A stretch of DNA of 64,000 nucleotides, taken from contig NZ_JAJEJT010000004.1 in assembly GCF_021390645.1 (NCBI RefSeq), forward strand, positions 558,001-622,000, read 5' to 3'. This DNA comes from Paraburkholderia flagellata (GTDB taxonomy: Bacteria; Pseudomonadota; Gammaproteobacteria; Burkholderiales; Burkholderiaceae). Both the position numbers and the translations under genes were made by a program. Positions 9,601 through 17,644 of the stretch are shown one piece after another; the stretch's first letter is position 1, and the number at the start of each line of letters is the position of its first letter. The notes under the pieces are model-generated. The model ran no database searches and had not been told where the DNA came from. It saw only the letters and a program-made list of their open reading frames with translations.

Positions 9601-12219
9601 CTGCTTCACCTGTATGGCGCGCACGTCAATTTCTGGCGCCGCCATATCGCCGCGAATCTCCCGGTGCTGGAACGGGCGACTGCGGAGTGCATGGAAGTGG
9701 GCGACCTGGTGTTTGCGGGCAACGTCGCGTTCAATGCCGTCTGGCAGTCGCTGGAAAGCGGGGCTGCGCTCGAAGATGTGCAGGCGACAGCCGAAAAGTA
9801 CGCGGCGCTCATGCGGCAGAGCCACAACGATGCGGTCTACGAATTGATTCGGGTTGAACGGCAGTGCGTGATCAGTTTGCGGGGCAAGACGGCCAGGCTG
9901 TTCGATCTGAATGATGAGACATTCGACGAAGCCGCCAGTTTCGAGGCGATCGTCAAGTCGAATTTCGGTTGTGCCATTGGCGTCTATCGAATCGTCAAAG
10001 TCATTCTCGCGTATCTCGACGGACGCTACGTCGAAGCACTGGAGGCCGCGCAGCGGGCACAGGCGGTTCTGAGTTCGGTGATGGCGCTGGCGATCGAACC
10101 GACCTTTCACTTTTTTCATATGCTCACCTTGACGGCGCTTTATCCCGAGTCTTCTCCAGAGCAGCAGAAAATCTATGAAAGCCTGCTTGCCGGGGCACTC
10201 GGGAAGTTCGAAATGTGGGCCGGACATTGTCCGGAGAACTATCGGAATCGCTTTGCGTTGCTCAGCGCGGAACTCGCGCGTCTGGAGGGCCGCGATCTCG
10301 ACGCCATGCGCCTGTACGAAGAGGCTATTCGCTCCGCTCGCGAGAACGGCTTTTCGCATCTTGAAGGCATTGCTAGCGAACTCGCCGGCCGTTTCTGTTT
10401 GCGCATTGGCCTCGCGACGAGCGCCGAAGCCCATTTGCGCAATGCGCGCCGGTGCTTCGACGCGTGGGGCGCGCAAAGCAAGATCATCCAGCTCGACGGC
10501 GAATTTCCGCGCCTCGCCGATCTGGAGGGGAACGCGCTGACATCGACGCTCAGCTTCGATTGGCGCCAGTTCGACGCCGCCACGCTGCTCAAGGCGTCTC
10601 ACGCGCTCTCCAGCGAGATCGAACTGACGAGCCTCGTCGAACGCCTGATGACGATCGCACTGGAGACCGCAGGGGCCGATCGTGGGCTGCTGATCGTGCC
10701 TGAGCAGCCGGACGGCTACCGCATAGAGGCGCAGGCGCGTATCAACGGCAACGGCAACGGAATCGAAGTGCAGCGCGTGCCGGATACCGGCGCCGCCACG
10801 CCGGCCGCGCTGCTGCGTTACGTCATGCACACGGGCAAGCGCGTCATCATCGACGATGCGCTGGCATCCAGTCTCTTTCCTGAAGATGCGTATCTCGCGA
10901 GCGGCGCAACGCGCTCCGTATTCTGCCTGCCGCTCGTCAGGCAGGGAAAACTCGGCGGGCTGCTGTATCTGGAGAACACTGAGACGTCGCACGTCTTCAC
11001 CGCGCGCCGCTCCGCACTGCTCGACTTGCTCGCGTCGCAGGCCGCGATTTCTCTGGAGAATACGCGTCTCTATGCCGATCTTCAGGAGCGCGAAGCAAAG
11101 GTCAGGCGCCTTGTTGACTCCAATATCATCGGCATCCACATCTGGGATTTCGAAGGGAAGGTCATCGAAGCCAACGATGCCTTTCTGCGCATTGTGGGTT
11201 ACACCGCGGAAGATCTCCGCTCCGGGCAGATTCGTTGGCCCGATCTCACTCCGCCTCAATGGCATGAGCGCGACGAACGCGTGAGGGCCGAATTGAAAGC
11301 CACGGGAAGCGCCAAGCCCTTCGAGAAGGAATATTTTCGCAAGGATGGCAGCCGTGTGCCCGTCATGGTTGGCGCGGCGGCGTTTGGCGACCGCGAAGGG
11401 CAGGTCGTCGCTTTCATACTTGACCTGACTGACCAGAAGCGCGCGCAACAGGATGTGCGCGACAGCGAACGACGCTACCGCGAACTTCAGAACGTGCTTG
11501 CGCATTCGAACCGCGTGGCGACGATGGGCCAGCTATCGGCGTCCATCGCGCATGAAGTGAAGCAGCCGATCACTGCAATCGCGGCTTACGCGAGTGCTGC
11601 TCTGCGCTGGCTCGCGGCCCGTCCGCCGAATTTCGACGAAGCGCGTCTCGCGCTCACCCGGATCGTTGCGGACAGCGAGCGCGCCAACGGCATTGTCGAC
11701 AGGACCCGCGCCTACTTCAAGAAAGAACCGCTGCGCACGGACGGACTCGATGTCAACGACATGATTCGGGAACTGATCGCGCTCATGCGGGGCGAAGCCA
11801 GCAAGTTCGGGGTCGAACTCACGGTGGAACTCGCAGAGGGATTGCCACGCGTTCAGGGAGCCCGGGTGCAATTGCAGCAGGTAATGCTCAATCTGATGAT
11901 CAACGCCATCGAGGCGATGAGCGAAATGAAAGCCGGCGAGCGAATGCTTCTGATCCGGACCGGAAGGACCGGTGAAAACGAACTTTGCATTACCGTGCAG
12001 GATTCCGGGCCGGGCCTTGCTGCCGGCAATCTGGAGGGCGTTTTCGAGGCGTTTTTCACGACCAAACCCGAAGGCCTCGGAATGGGGCTGCCTATCTGCC
12101 GCTCGATCGTGCAGAGCCACGGAGGGCGGCTATGGGTGACGCCGAATATTCCCGCTGGCGTCGGTTTTCATTTCACGCTTCCCGCACAAGGAAGCGCTTC
12201 GCCGCCGGTCGAATCGTGA
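6685..12219 (+). CDS. Giant hybrid: kinase-like domain / AAA ATPase / GAF / PAS / sensor histidine kinase
   Basis: About 1844 residues, cytoplasmic. Order: Ser/Thr kinase-like domain (about 10-270) with VHKDIKPANVLVDG and APEQTGRMNRSID; the usual DFG is replaced by TGFG and no clear ATP-lysine is seen, so phosphotransfer is doubtful. Next an AAA/STAND ATPase (about 290-540) with Walker A GYPGIGKSS and Walker B LALFIDDLQWVD, a long helical repeat region (about 620-1290), GAF (about 1305-1465), PAS (about 1475-1585), HisKA with phospho-His in IAHEVKQP, and HATPase (DSGPGLAAGN, MGLPICRSIVQSHGG). This is a known bacterial hybrid family; ligand unknown. ATG 6685 is used, but GTG 6703, 8 bases after GGAG, is also good. 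No response regulator is adjacent. Confidence 0.92.
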   Translation: MTGACVVDLAGYELEPLRDDGDYSLYRARKRSDPVTVLARVATRADSVGLKRLEREYGLAALLDSSWAARPLAFYRHREPPMLVLDDDGGEPLDRSLGGPFELARLLRIAVNLAKVVGHVHRCGLVHKDIKPANVLVDGSGNVRLTGFGIASQLPHEHQPPAPPEIVAGSFAYMAPEQTGRMNRSIDTRSDLYSFGVTLYEMLTGSLPFKATDAMEWIHCHIARKPTPPSSHRDGIPQALEGIVLKLLAKAAEDRYQTAAGLEADLRSCLAAWEAHHRIEPFPLGQHDASDQLLIPEKLYGREAPIEALTTAFDRVVESGSVELVLISGYPGIGKSSVVNELHRVLVPPRGLFASGKFDQYRRGIPYVPFAQAFQTLVRNLLSMREAEVEPWRCALMEALGPNGQLIVNLIPELALIIGEQPAAPTLPPQDAQNRFQIVFRRFLGVFARPEHPLALFIDDLQWVDTATLDLLAHLATHPEVKHVLLVGAYRDNEVDVAHPFARTLESIARAEGKVQHIELAPLTRDSVAQLVAESLHCDCASAAPLAQLVHEKSGGNPFFTIQFLTALADEGLLTFDPRAAKWGWELPRIRAKGYTENVADLMAAKLSRLPSAARDALGQLACLGNVAEVAALTWVQGSSEERMHADLWEAVRTGLVFREADAYEFAHDRVQEAAYALIPDNERAAAHLRIGRVLVSRTPPDALEDAIFDIVNHLNRGAALIAQEGEREQAVALNFIAGKRAMRSTAYVAARGYLAQGVALLSPDAWMQRYESTFELYLAFSECEYLVGDFAKADALADMMLAAAHSILDRAKVYSLRIELYQLAGRYDESFAVALVALRGFDIHFPESDEDIQAAFHIALQDVRVNQARRSIGELVEAPEATDPAIHAIVNLLLQAMNCAFAARPAFYPLITLKAVNLSLQYGNTDNSSFAFGNYALMLVSLIGDIPTAVEVSEMSLKLNERFGNRHLNGKLLHLYGAHVNFWRRHIAANLPVLERATAECMEVGDLVFAGNVAFNAVWQSLESGAALEDVQATAEKYAALMRQSHNDAVYELIRVERQCVISLRGKTARLFDLNDETFDEAASFEAIVKSNFGCAIGVYRIVKVILAYLDGRYVEALEAAQRAQAVLSSVMALAIEPTFHFFHMLTLTALYPESSPEQQKIYESLLAGALGKFEMWAGHCPENYRNRFALLSAELARLEGRDLDAMRLYEEAIRSARENGFSHLEGIASELAGRFCLRIGLATSAEAHLRNARRCFDAWGAQSKIIQLDGEFPRLADLEGNALTSTLSFDWRQFDAATLLKASHALSSEIELTSLVERLMTIALETAGADRGLLIVPEQPDGYRIEAQARINGNGNGIEVQRVPDTGAATPAALLRYVMHTGKRVIIDDALASSLFPEDAYLASGATRSVFCLPLVRQGKLGGLLYLENTETSHVFTARRSALLDLLASQAAISLENTRLYADLQEREAKVRRLVDSNIIGIHIWDFEGKVIEANDAFLRIVGYTAEDLRSGQIRWPDLTPPQWHERDERVRAELKATGSAKPFEKEYFRKDGSRVPVMVGAAAFGDREGQVVAFILDLTDQKRAQQDVRDSERRYRELQNVLAHSNRVATMGQLSASIAHEVKQPITAIAAYASAALRWLAARPPNFDEARLALTRIVADSERANGIVDRTRAYFKKEPLRTDGLDVNDMIRELIALMRGEASKFGVELTVELAEGLPRVQGARVQLQQVMLNLMINAIEAMSEMKAGERMLLIRTGRTGENELCITVQDSGPGLAAGNLEGVFEAFFTTKPEGLGMGLPICRSIVQSHGGRLWVTPNIPAGVGFHFTLPAQGSASPPVES

Positions 12220-12429
12220 TGGCCGGAAACGAGCCGGGAATGTCCCCAAACCGTCGCAGCTAGCGCTTCGGACGAGAGCCGTAAAACGTAGACTGTTTTC
12301 GTCGGCGGTCAATGACGGCCGGTGCTGGCGGGGAGTCATGGAGATGCCCGGCCACCTGACTTGATGCGCGCTACCATGCGGACCTTTCATCGTTCCCGGG
12401 CAGCGCCCAGACCCCTAAAGGAAGGACGT

Positions 12430-13947
12430 ATGAGCGAAGCAAACCCGGGCGCGGTGCGCCAACTGAATCATTTCATCGACGGTCAAAGTACCGCCGGCGT
12501 GAGCGGGCGATTCAACGACGTATACGATCCGGCGCAGGGCCGGATTTCGGCGCGCGTGCCGGTTGCGAACACCGCCGAGGTTGCCGCCGCCGTCGCGGCC
12601 GCGAAAACCGCGTTCGCGGCCTGGAGCGAAACCCCGCCGCTCAAGCGGGCGCGTTTGATGTTCAAGTTCAAGGAACTGCTGGAGGCGCATCTGGACGAAG
12701 TCGCCGAACTCATTACGCGCGACCACGGAAAGTTGCTTTCGGACGCCAGGGGCGAGGTGATGCGCGGTATCGAAATCGTCGAATTTGCATGCGGTATTCC
12801 GAATCTGCTCAAGACCGATTTCACCGATCAAAGCAGCAGCGGCGTCGACAGCTGGAATATGCGTCAGCCCGTGGGCGTGATCGCGGGCGTCACACCATTC
12901 AATTTCCCGGTGGTGGTGCCATGCTGGATGTTCGTCATGGCCGCCGCGACCGGCAACACGTTCATCCTCAAGCCTTCGGAGCGCACGCCGTCGTCATCGA
13001 TACGGTTGGCGGAGCTTTTCATGGAGGCGGGCTTTCCCAAAGGTGTTTTCAACGTGGTGAACGGCGACAAGGGCACGGTCGATGCGCTGATCCAGCATCC
13101 CGACGTGGCCGCGATGTCGGTCGTTGCTTCCACGCCGGTAGCCGAATATATCTACGCAGAGGGCGCCAAACGCGGCAAGCGTGTGCAGGCGCTAGGCAGT
13201 GCGAAGAATCATCTGGTTGTCATGCCCGACGCGAATCTCGATCAAGCCGTTGATGCGCTGATCAATTCGGCCTATGGCTCGGCCGGCGAGCGCTGCATGG
13301 CGACTTCGGTCGCGGTGGCGGTGGGGAGCGTGGCCGACGAGTTGATCGAGCGTCTCGCGCCGCGCGTGCGGGCACTGCGCATCGGTGCGGGCATGGAGCC
13401 CGATCTGGACATGGGGCCGCTCATCAGCGCCGCGCATCGCACCAAGGTGGTGGGCTATATCGACGCCGGTGTCGAAGCCGGTGCGAAGCTCGTTGTCGAT
13501 GGGCGCGGCCATACCGTGTCTGGCCACGAAGAGGGCTTTTTCCTCGGCGGTTCGCTCTTCGACGACGTGAAGCCCGAGATGAAAATCTATCGGGAAGAGA
13601 TTTTCGGACCGGTGCTTTCAGTGGTGCGCGTGCCGGATCTCGCCAGTGCAATTGCACTCGTCAATGCACACGAATTCGGAAATTGCGTCACCCTGTTCAC
13701 GGCCGATGGCGCTGCGGCACGCACGTTTACCCGGCAGATTCAAATCGGCATGGTGGGCATCAACGTGCCGAGTCCGGTGCCTTCGGCGTGGCATTCGTTC
13801 GGCGGCTGGAAGCGCTCGCTGTTTGGCGATCATCATACCTATGGCGAGGAAGCCGTACGCTTTTACACGCGCTACAAGAGCGTGACTCAGCGTTGGCCCG
13901 ACAGCATCGACAAGGGCGCAGAATTCGCAATGCACGCGGCCAAATAA
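12430..13947 (+). CDS. mmsA: CoA-acylating methylmalonate-semialdehyde dehydrogenase
   Basis: NAD-dependent oxidation of methylmalonate semialdehyde to propionyl-CoA (and malonate semialdehyde to acetyl-CoA), used in valine, inositol and beta-alanine catabolism. 505 residues. Family features: start HFIDGQS, the MmsA-typical GITPFNFP region as [33 protein letters not shown], and the catalytic Cys in [12 protein letters not shown] 12430 follows GGAAGG by about 8 bases. Single-gene unit with its own terminator at 13982-14020. No mmsB or inositol genes are next to it, so the physiological pathway is not decided by context. Confidence 0.93.
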   Translation: MSEANPGAVRQLNHFIDGQSTAGVSGRFNDVYDPAQGRISARVPVANTAEVAAAVAAAKTAFAAWSETPPLKRARLMFKFKELLEAHLDEVAELITRDHGKLLSDARGEVMRGIEIVEFACGIPNLLKTDFTDQSSSGVDSWNMRQPVGVIAGVTPFNFPVVVPCWMFVMAAATGNTFILKPSERTPSSSIRLAELFMEAGFPKGVFNVVNGDKGTVDALIQHPDVAAMSVVASTPVAEYIYAEGAKRGKRVQALGSAKNHLVVMPDANLDQAVDALINSAYGSAGERCMATSVAVAVGSVADELIERLAPRVRALRIGAGMEPDLDMGPLISAAHRTKVVGYIDAGVEAGAKLVVDGRGHTVSGHEEGFFLGGSLFDDVKPEMKIYREEIFGPVLSVVRVPDLASAIALVNAHEFGNCVTLFTADGAAARTFTRQIQIGMVGINVPSPVPSAWHSFGGWKRSLFGDHHTYGEEAVRFYTRYKSVTQRWPDSIDKGAEFAMHAAK

Positions 13948-13951
13948 GCGA

Positions 13952-13975
13952 CGCGCGGCGTGACTACGCCGCGCG
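13952..13975. repeat. GC-rich hairpin after mmsA
   Basis: CGCGCGGCG, six bases, CGCCGCGCG: perfect 9-base arms beginning 5 bases after the mmsA stop. It has no T-run; it probably stabilises the transcript end upstream of the true terminator. Confidence 0.5.
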
Positions 13976-13981
13976 CTCAAC

Positions 13982-14020
13982 GATAGCCGGCGCGGGCATG
14001 GCCGGCTATCACTCTTTTTT
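13982..14020 (+). terminator. Rho-independent terminator of mmsA
   Basis: Perfect arms GATAGCCGGC (13982-13991) and GCCGGCTATC (14001-14010) with a 9-base loop, followed by ACTC and six T's to 14020. It ends just before the convergent NTF2-like gene. Confidence 0.85.
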
Positions 14021-14036
14021 CAGCCTGGGTCATGGG

Positions 14037-14426
14037 CTAATTGGGCGTGATCTTCTGAACCCATTGGCTGCGCCAGTCTGGCGCTTCGAAGGAGTCCGTA
14101 AAGTACTGGGTCTCGTGAATGACCTTGCCGTCACGGAATTCCATAATGCTGACGGTGAACGCGGATCGCCCCTGATAAGCGATGGTGTACTCAGTCACCC
14201 AAAGATTGCCATCGCCCTGCATTCGACTGACCTTGAAACCGGACGGCTTGCCGGGATGATGTCCGCGAAGCGCCTGTAAATTCCGCCGCCCGAGAATGCG
14301 TTCACCCGATTGGGGATAGTCGCAGATGGCGTCGTCCGTGTAGATGTCGTGCTCGGCTTCGAGATTGCCAGCCGCCGAGGCTTGCCAGTGCGCGTTTAGC
14401 GCTTCACGTATATTCGCTTCTTGCAT
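14037..14426 (-). CDS. NTF2-like / SnoaL-fold protein
   Basis: 129 residues with the cone-shaped NTF2/SnoaL fold pattern: helix MQEANIREALNAHWQAS, then TDDAICDYPQSGERILGR and a C-terminal beta sheet ending in DGKVIHETQYFTDSF. Such proteins act as small isomerases, hydrolases or ligand binders. ATG 14426 is preceded by a strong GGAGG 5 bases upstream. It lies 49 bases downstream of the flavin monooxygenase gene on the same strand and probably acts on the same compound; that is inference from context. Confidence 0.85.
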   Translation of the reverse strand: MQEANIREALNAHWQASAAGNLEAEHDIYTDDAICDYPQSGERILGRRNLQALRGHHPGKPSGFKVSRMQGDGNLWVTEYTIAYQGRSAFTVSIMEFRDGKVIHETQYFTDSFEAPDWRSQWVQKITPN

Positions 14427-14475
14427 GAAAAACCTCCGGGATACGTGACATCGCGCAGCGTCGGCGACGTCGGCT

Positions 14476-15474
14476 TCAAAAATACGGCAGCACTTCGCTG
14501 TGCAATTCGTCCAGGACGTCGCCATACGGGCGCGGCGTGACTTTCGGATTCAGCGCGACGTGGCTCACGCCCGCTTCGCGCGCCTGCTCGAGGAAATACC
14601 TGAGCGAGCGGCTGCCGATCGCAAATCCACCCTTGATTGCTCGGAACGGGTAGTCGGGCCTCGGATGCAGATAGAGGTAGCCGCCAAAAGCGATTGGCTT
14701 GAAAGTCTCGCTGCCCATCGACCGGACAACCTGGTCTTTCCAGCTGCGCACGAATACTTCGAGCGCGGCGGGGTCAGGCACGAAGCCAAGGTAACCGTCC
14801 ATGTGCGACGCAATCCATTCGAGGCTCTGCTGCGCCCGGCCAACGGCAATGGCTGGGGTGCGTCCGTAAGGCGGCTTGGGCAGCATGTCGAGCGTGCCGC
14901 CCGATTGGCCGAAGCGGGGCGACGAGAACACCGGAAAGGGCTGCTCGCTCACGGTGCGGTAGGTCTGAAACGCGTCGCGAAACCGCTCGCCTCGCGTATC
15001 GAAGTCGATGCCGAAGACGGGATACTCGGAAGGTCGATCTCCCGAGGACATCCCGAGCAGGAGCCTTCCATTCGTCAACTGGTCGAGCGAATTCACCTGC
15101 TTGGCCAGCAAAAGCGGCTCGCGCATCGGCAAGACGATACCTGTCGTGCCAAGCGCGATGGCTTTCGTCACTGCCGCGAGGCTGGCGATATACACGAGAG
15201 GTTCAAAGATCTGGCCGGCATCGCCATATGCAGGGTCGTAGAACGGAATGTCGCGCATCCACAGCGCGGCTACGCCCATCGCCTCGGCGCGCTGCGCCAT
15301 CGCGACATGATCGCGCATGGTCGGAATGGGCGAGTCGGGATGCGTTTCGAGCGGCAGAATCAGTCCGACCGAGAGCGCGTCCTCGCGAAACACGCGGCGC
15401 CACGCGGGCTGACTCGAATGCGCATGCTCGATGGGTGCGGAAGCCTTTATTGCAGTGATTGCTGACATATCCAT
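14476..15474 (-). CDS. LLM-class flavin-dependent oxidoreductase (luciferase-like)
   Basis: Bacterial luciferase-like FMN/F420 enzyme of TIM-barrel fold, about 332 residues. Visible features: SVGLILPLETHPDSPIPTMR at the start of the barrel, GVAALWMRDIPFYDP, the LGTTGIVLPMREPLLLAKQV strand and NGRLLLGMSSGDRPSEYPVF, which matches the family G-x-G-S/D-R-x-EY/F region. Probably a two-component monooxygenase using reduced flavin from elsewhere; substrate unknown. ATG 15474 or 15468 is preferred over the TTG 36 bases upstream. Downstream of a LysR gene and upstream of the NTF2-like gene on the same strand. Confidence 0.87.
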   Translation of the reverse strand: MDMSAITAIKASAPIEHAHSSQPAWRRVFREDALSVGLILPLETHPDSPIPTMRDHVAMAQRAEAMGVAALWMRDIPFYDPAYGDAGQIFEPLVYIASLAAVTKAIALGTTGIVLPMREPLLLAKQVNSLDQLTNGRLLLGMSSGDRPSEYPVFGIDFDTRGERFRDAFQTYRTVSEQPFPVFSSPRFGQSGGTLDMLPKPPYGRTPAIAVGRAQQSLEWIASHMDGYLGFVPDPAALEVFVRSWKDQVVRSMGSETFKPIAFGGYLYLHPRPDYPFRAIKGGFAIGSRSLRYFLEQAREAGVSHVALNPKVTPRPYGDVLDELHSEVLPYF

Positions 15475-15588
15475 TGCGTTTCGCCCTGCGTTTTTCCTGT
15501 TCCGACCCAAGGGTACGCACGAACGACGCTGGCAAAAACCACCTGCGATGAATAACAGTTGATACTCGCGCTCAATAACGCGGGGAAT

Positions 15589-16488
15589 TCAAACGGCGGA
15601 CATGCGCGCCTTGAGGCGCGGCGACATAAAGTCGAGAAACACGCGCAGTTTGAGCGGCAGGGGCGTTTGGCCGGCATGGACGAGATGGATCGGCATGGGC
15701 GCCAGCTCGAAGGTTTCCAGAACGAGCCGTAACCGTCCTTCCGCTACGGCACTCGCAACCTGATAAGACAGCACCCGCGTCAAACCGGTCCCGAGCGTCG
15801 CGGCATCGATCGCCGATTCCGCCGTGTTCGTCACGAGCCGCGCGTGGATCGGCACGTTCTGTTCCGATTTTCCGTCGGCAAACGTCCACGCGCGCGAAGC
15901 ATTGAGTCCCTCGAAACCAATGCATGCGTGATTCGCAAGCTCAGCCGGGTGATGCGGCGTGCCGCGCTCGGCCAGATAGGCGGGGCTCGCGCACACCACC
16001 GGGCGCGTTTCGCCCAGACGTATCGCCACGAGGCTGCTGTCCGGCAATTGGCCGATACGCACGGCAACGTCCACATGGTCTTCGAGAAAATTGACGTTGC
16101 GATCGGTCAGCACGAGGCGGGCGTCGATCTCCGGATAGGCCGCGAGAAATGCGGCCATGACAGGAACGACGTGCAGCCTTCCGAAGACCACGGGCGCCGT
16201 GGCCACGAGAGAGCCTTTCGGCGCCGCGTATTCGCCGGTCACGGCGCGCTCGATTTCGCCAATGTCTTCGAGAATGCGCCGGCATGACGCGACATACGAC
16301 TCACCAGCCTCGGTCAGCGAAAGGTGCCGGGTGGTGCGATGGAGGAGGCGCGTCTTCAGGTGTGCTTCGAGATCGCCGACCTTGCGGCTGACTGTCGCCA
16401 GCGGCTGGCCGAGCTGCCGGGCCGCGGCTGACAAACTGCCTGCATCGACGACTGCGACCAGGATGGACATCCCTTCGAGACGATCCAT
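15589..16488 (-). CDS. LysR-family regulator (tandem paralogue A)
   Basis: 299 residues: wHTH MDRLEGMSILVAVVDAGSLS with QPLATVSRKVGDLE, then a LysR effector domain with GRLHVVPVMAAFLAAYPEID. It is clearly a paralogue of the next upstream gene at 16582-17502: both have SAAARxL, LATVSRKVG, LKTRLxHRTTR and AYVASCRRILEDIGE-like segments in register. The upstream sequences of the two genes are also alike (16501-16538 versus 17514-17553). It lies 114 bases upstream of the flavin monooxygenase start and may regulate it. Confidence 0.93.
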   Translation of the reverse strand: MDRLEGMSILVAVVDAGSLSAAARQLGQPLATVSRKVGDLEAHLKTRLLHRTTRHLSLTEAGESYVASCRRILEDIGEIERAVTGEYAAPKGSLVATAPVVFGRLHVVPVMAAFLAAYPEIDARLVLTDRNVNFLEDHVDVAVRIGQLPDSSLVAIRLGETRPVVCASPAYLAERGTPHHPAELANHACIGFEGLNASRAWTFADGKSEQNVPIHARLVTNTAESAIDAATLGTGLTRVLSYQVASAVAEGRLRLVLETFELAPMPIHLVHAGQTPLPLKLRVFLDFMSPRLKARMSAV

Positions 16489-16500
16489 GGTCTTCTCGAT

Positions 16501-16538
16501 TACTGGAAGAGAGATTCCCGATGTTAACGGATTCTCTT
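16501..16538. promoter_or_regulatory. Upstream element shared by the two tandem LysR genes (copy A)
   Basis: TACTGGAAGAGAGATTCCC followed 10 bases later by GGATTCTCTT at 16529-16538. Copy B at 17514-17553 has the same layout, TAGTGGAAGGATGAATC and GGATTCTCTT. Conservation of a non-coding block between paralogues suggests a shared operator or autoregulatory site duplicated with the gene. Confidence 0.5.
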
Positions 16539-16581
16539 GTAGCGCGAGCGCGGAGCGCCTTTACGCGGGCGGTTCAGGCGG

Positions 16582-17502
16582 CTACGCCGAAACGGGGTTG
16601 ACGAGTTCGCCCGCTGTGCGCTCACGCAGGCGCGGCGACGCGAAGTCGAGAAAAGCGCGCAGCTTGAGCGGCAAAGGGGCTTGCCCTGCGTGCACGAGAT
16701 GGATGGGCAGCGGTGCCGCCTCAAACGCGTCGAGCACGACGCGAAGCGCGTTGGCGCGTACGGCGTGGGCCACCTGGTAGGACAGCACGCGTATGAGCCC
16801 CACGCCGAGGATCGCGGCTTCGATTGCGGCATCCGCCGTATTCACGGTAAGCCGCGAATGAACCGGCACGGACTGCTCCAACTTGCCGGAGCCGAAAGCC
16901 CACGCGCGCAGGGATGCGAGGGCCTCGAAGGTAATGCACTCGTGGCCGGAGAGGTCGGCGGGCTCAGCGGGCACACCGTGCTTCGCGAGATAGGCGGGGC
17001 TTGCGCAAATGACCCGGCGGACCGTGCCGACTCGCGTCGCGACCAACGTGCTATCGGGCAACTCGCCAATGCGGACCGCGACATCCGCGTGTTCATCCAT
17101 CAGATGAACCACGCGATCGGTGAGCAGGAGATTGATGTCGATCTCCGGATAGTGCGCGAGAAACTCCGCCACGACCGGCATCACGTGCAAGCGGCCAAAC
17201 GCAACGGGCGCAGTGACCACCAGTTCGCCTTTGGGCGCGGCGTATTCCCCCGTTGCGGCGCGCTCGGCTTCGCCGATGTCTTCGAGAATGCGCCGGCACG
17301 CGGCCACGTATGCGCTGCCGGCTTCCGTCAATGAAAGCTTGCGCGTCGTGCGGTGAAACAGACGCGTCTTCAGGTGCGATTCCAGTTCTCCGACCTTGCG
17401 GCTGACCGTTGCGAGCGGCATGTCGAGGCGCCGCGCGGCAGCCGAGAGACTGCCCGCTTCGGCGACCGAAACGAGGATGGCCATGGCTTCGAGACGATTC
17501 AT
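16582..17502 (-). CDS. LysR-family regulator (tandem paralogue B)
   Basis: 306 residues from ATG 17502 (MNRLEAMAILVSVAEAGSLS); upstream in-frame codons reach into the divergent gene and are not used. wHTH with DMPLATVSRKVGELESHL, then the LysR effector fold with GRLHVMPVVAEFLAHYPEID. Highly similar in layout to the downstream LysR gene, so a tandem duplication. It is divergent from the MFS gene at 17645 across a 142-base gap and is the natural candidate to control that exporter. Confidence 0.93.
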   Translation of the reverse strand: MNRLEAMAILVSVAEAGSLSAAARRLDMPLATVSRKVGELESHLKTRLFHRTTRKLSLTEAGSAYVAACRRILEDIGEAERAATGEYAAPKGELVVTAPVAFGRLHVMPVVAEFLAHYPEIDINLLLTDRVVHLMDEHADVAVRIGELPDSTLVATRVGTVRRVICASPAYLAKHGVPAEPADLSGHECITFEALASLRAWAFGSGKLEQSVPVHSRLTVNTADAAIEAAILGVGLIRVLSYQVAHAVRANALRVVLDAFEAAPLPIHLVHAGQAPLPLKLRAFLDFASPRLRERTAGELVNPVSA

Positions 17503-17513
17503 GGACCCTATCA

Positions 17514-17553
17514 AATAGTGGAAGGATGAATCTTGATCGTGAGGGATTCTCTT
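17514..17553. promoter_or_regulatory. Upstream element shared by the two tandem LysR genes (copy B)
   Basis: TAGTGGAAGGATGAATC then GGATTCTCTT at 17544-17553, lying in the divergent promoter between LysR paralogue B and the MFS gene. Same arrangement as 16501-16538. Candidate LysR binding site. Confidence 0.5.
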
Positions 17554-17644
17554 CGTAAATGCAAGCGCGTAACGTTCGACCTCAATCTGGATCGCGGCAA
17601 TTCGCTGCGAAACCCGGGGAAATTCAACGAATAAGGAGGTTCTC

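Noticed and set aside
9508..11505. 665-codon open frame on the minus strand inside the giant kinase gene
   Set aside because: Antisense to a gene with strong domain motifs; its translation is Arg/His/Leu rich without motifs, as expected for the shadow of GC-rich coding DNA.
12220..12429. Possible regulatory RNA between the giant kinase and mmsA
   Set aside because: No hairpin with T-run, no palindrome and no small frame with a ribosome site; only the mmsA leader is supportable.
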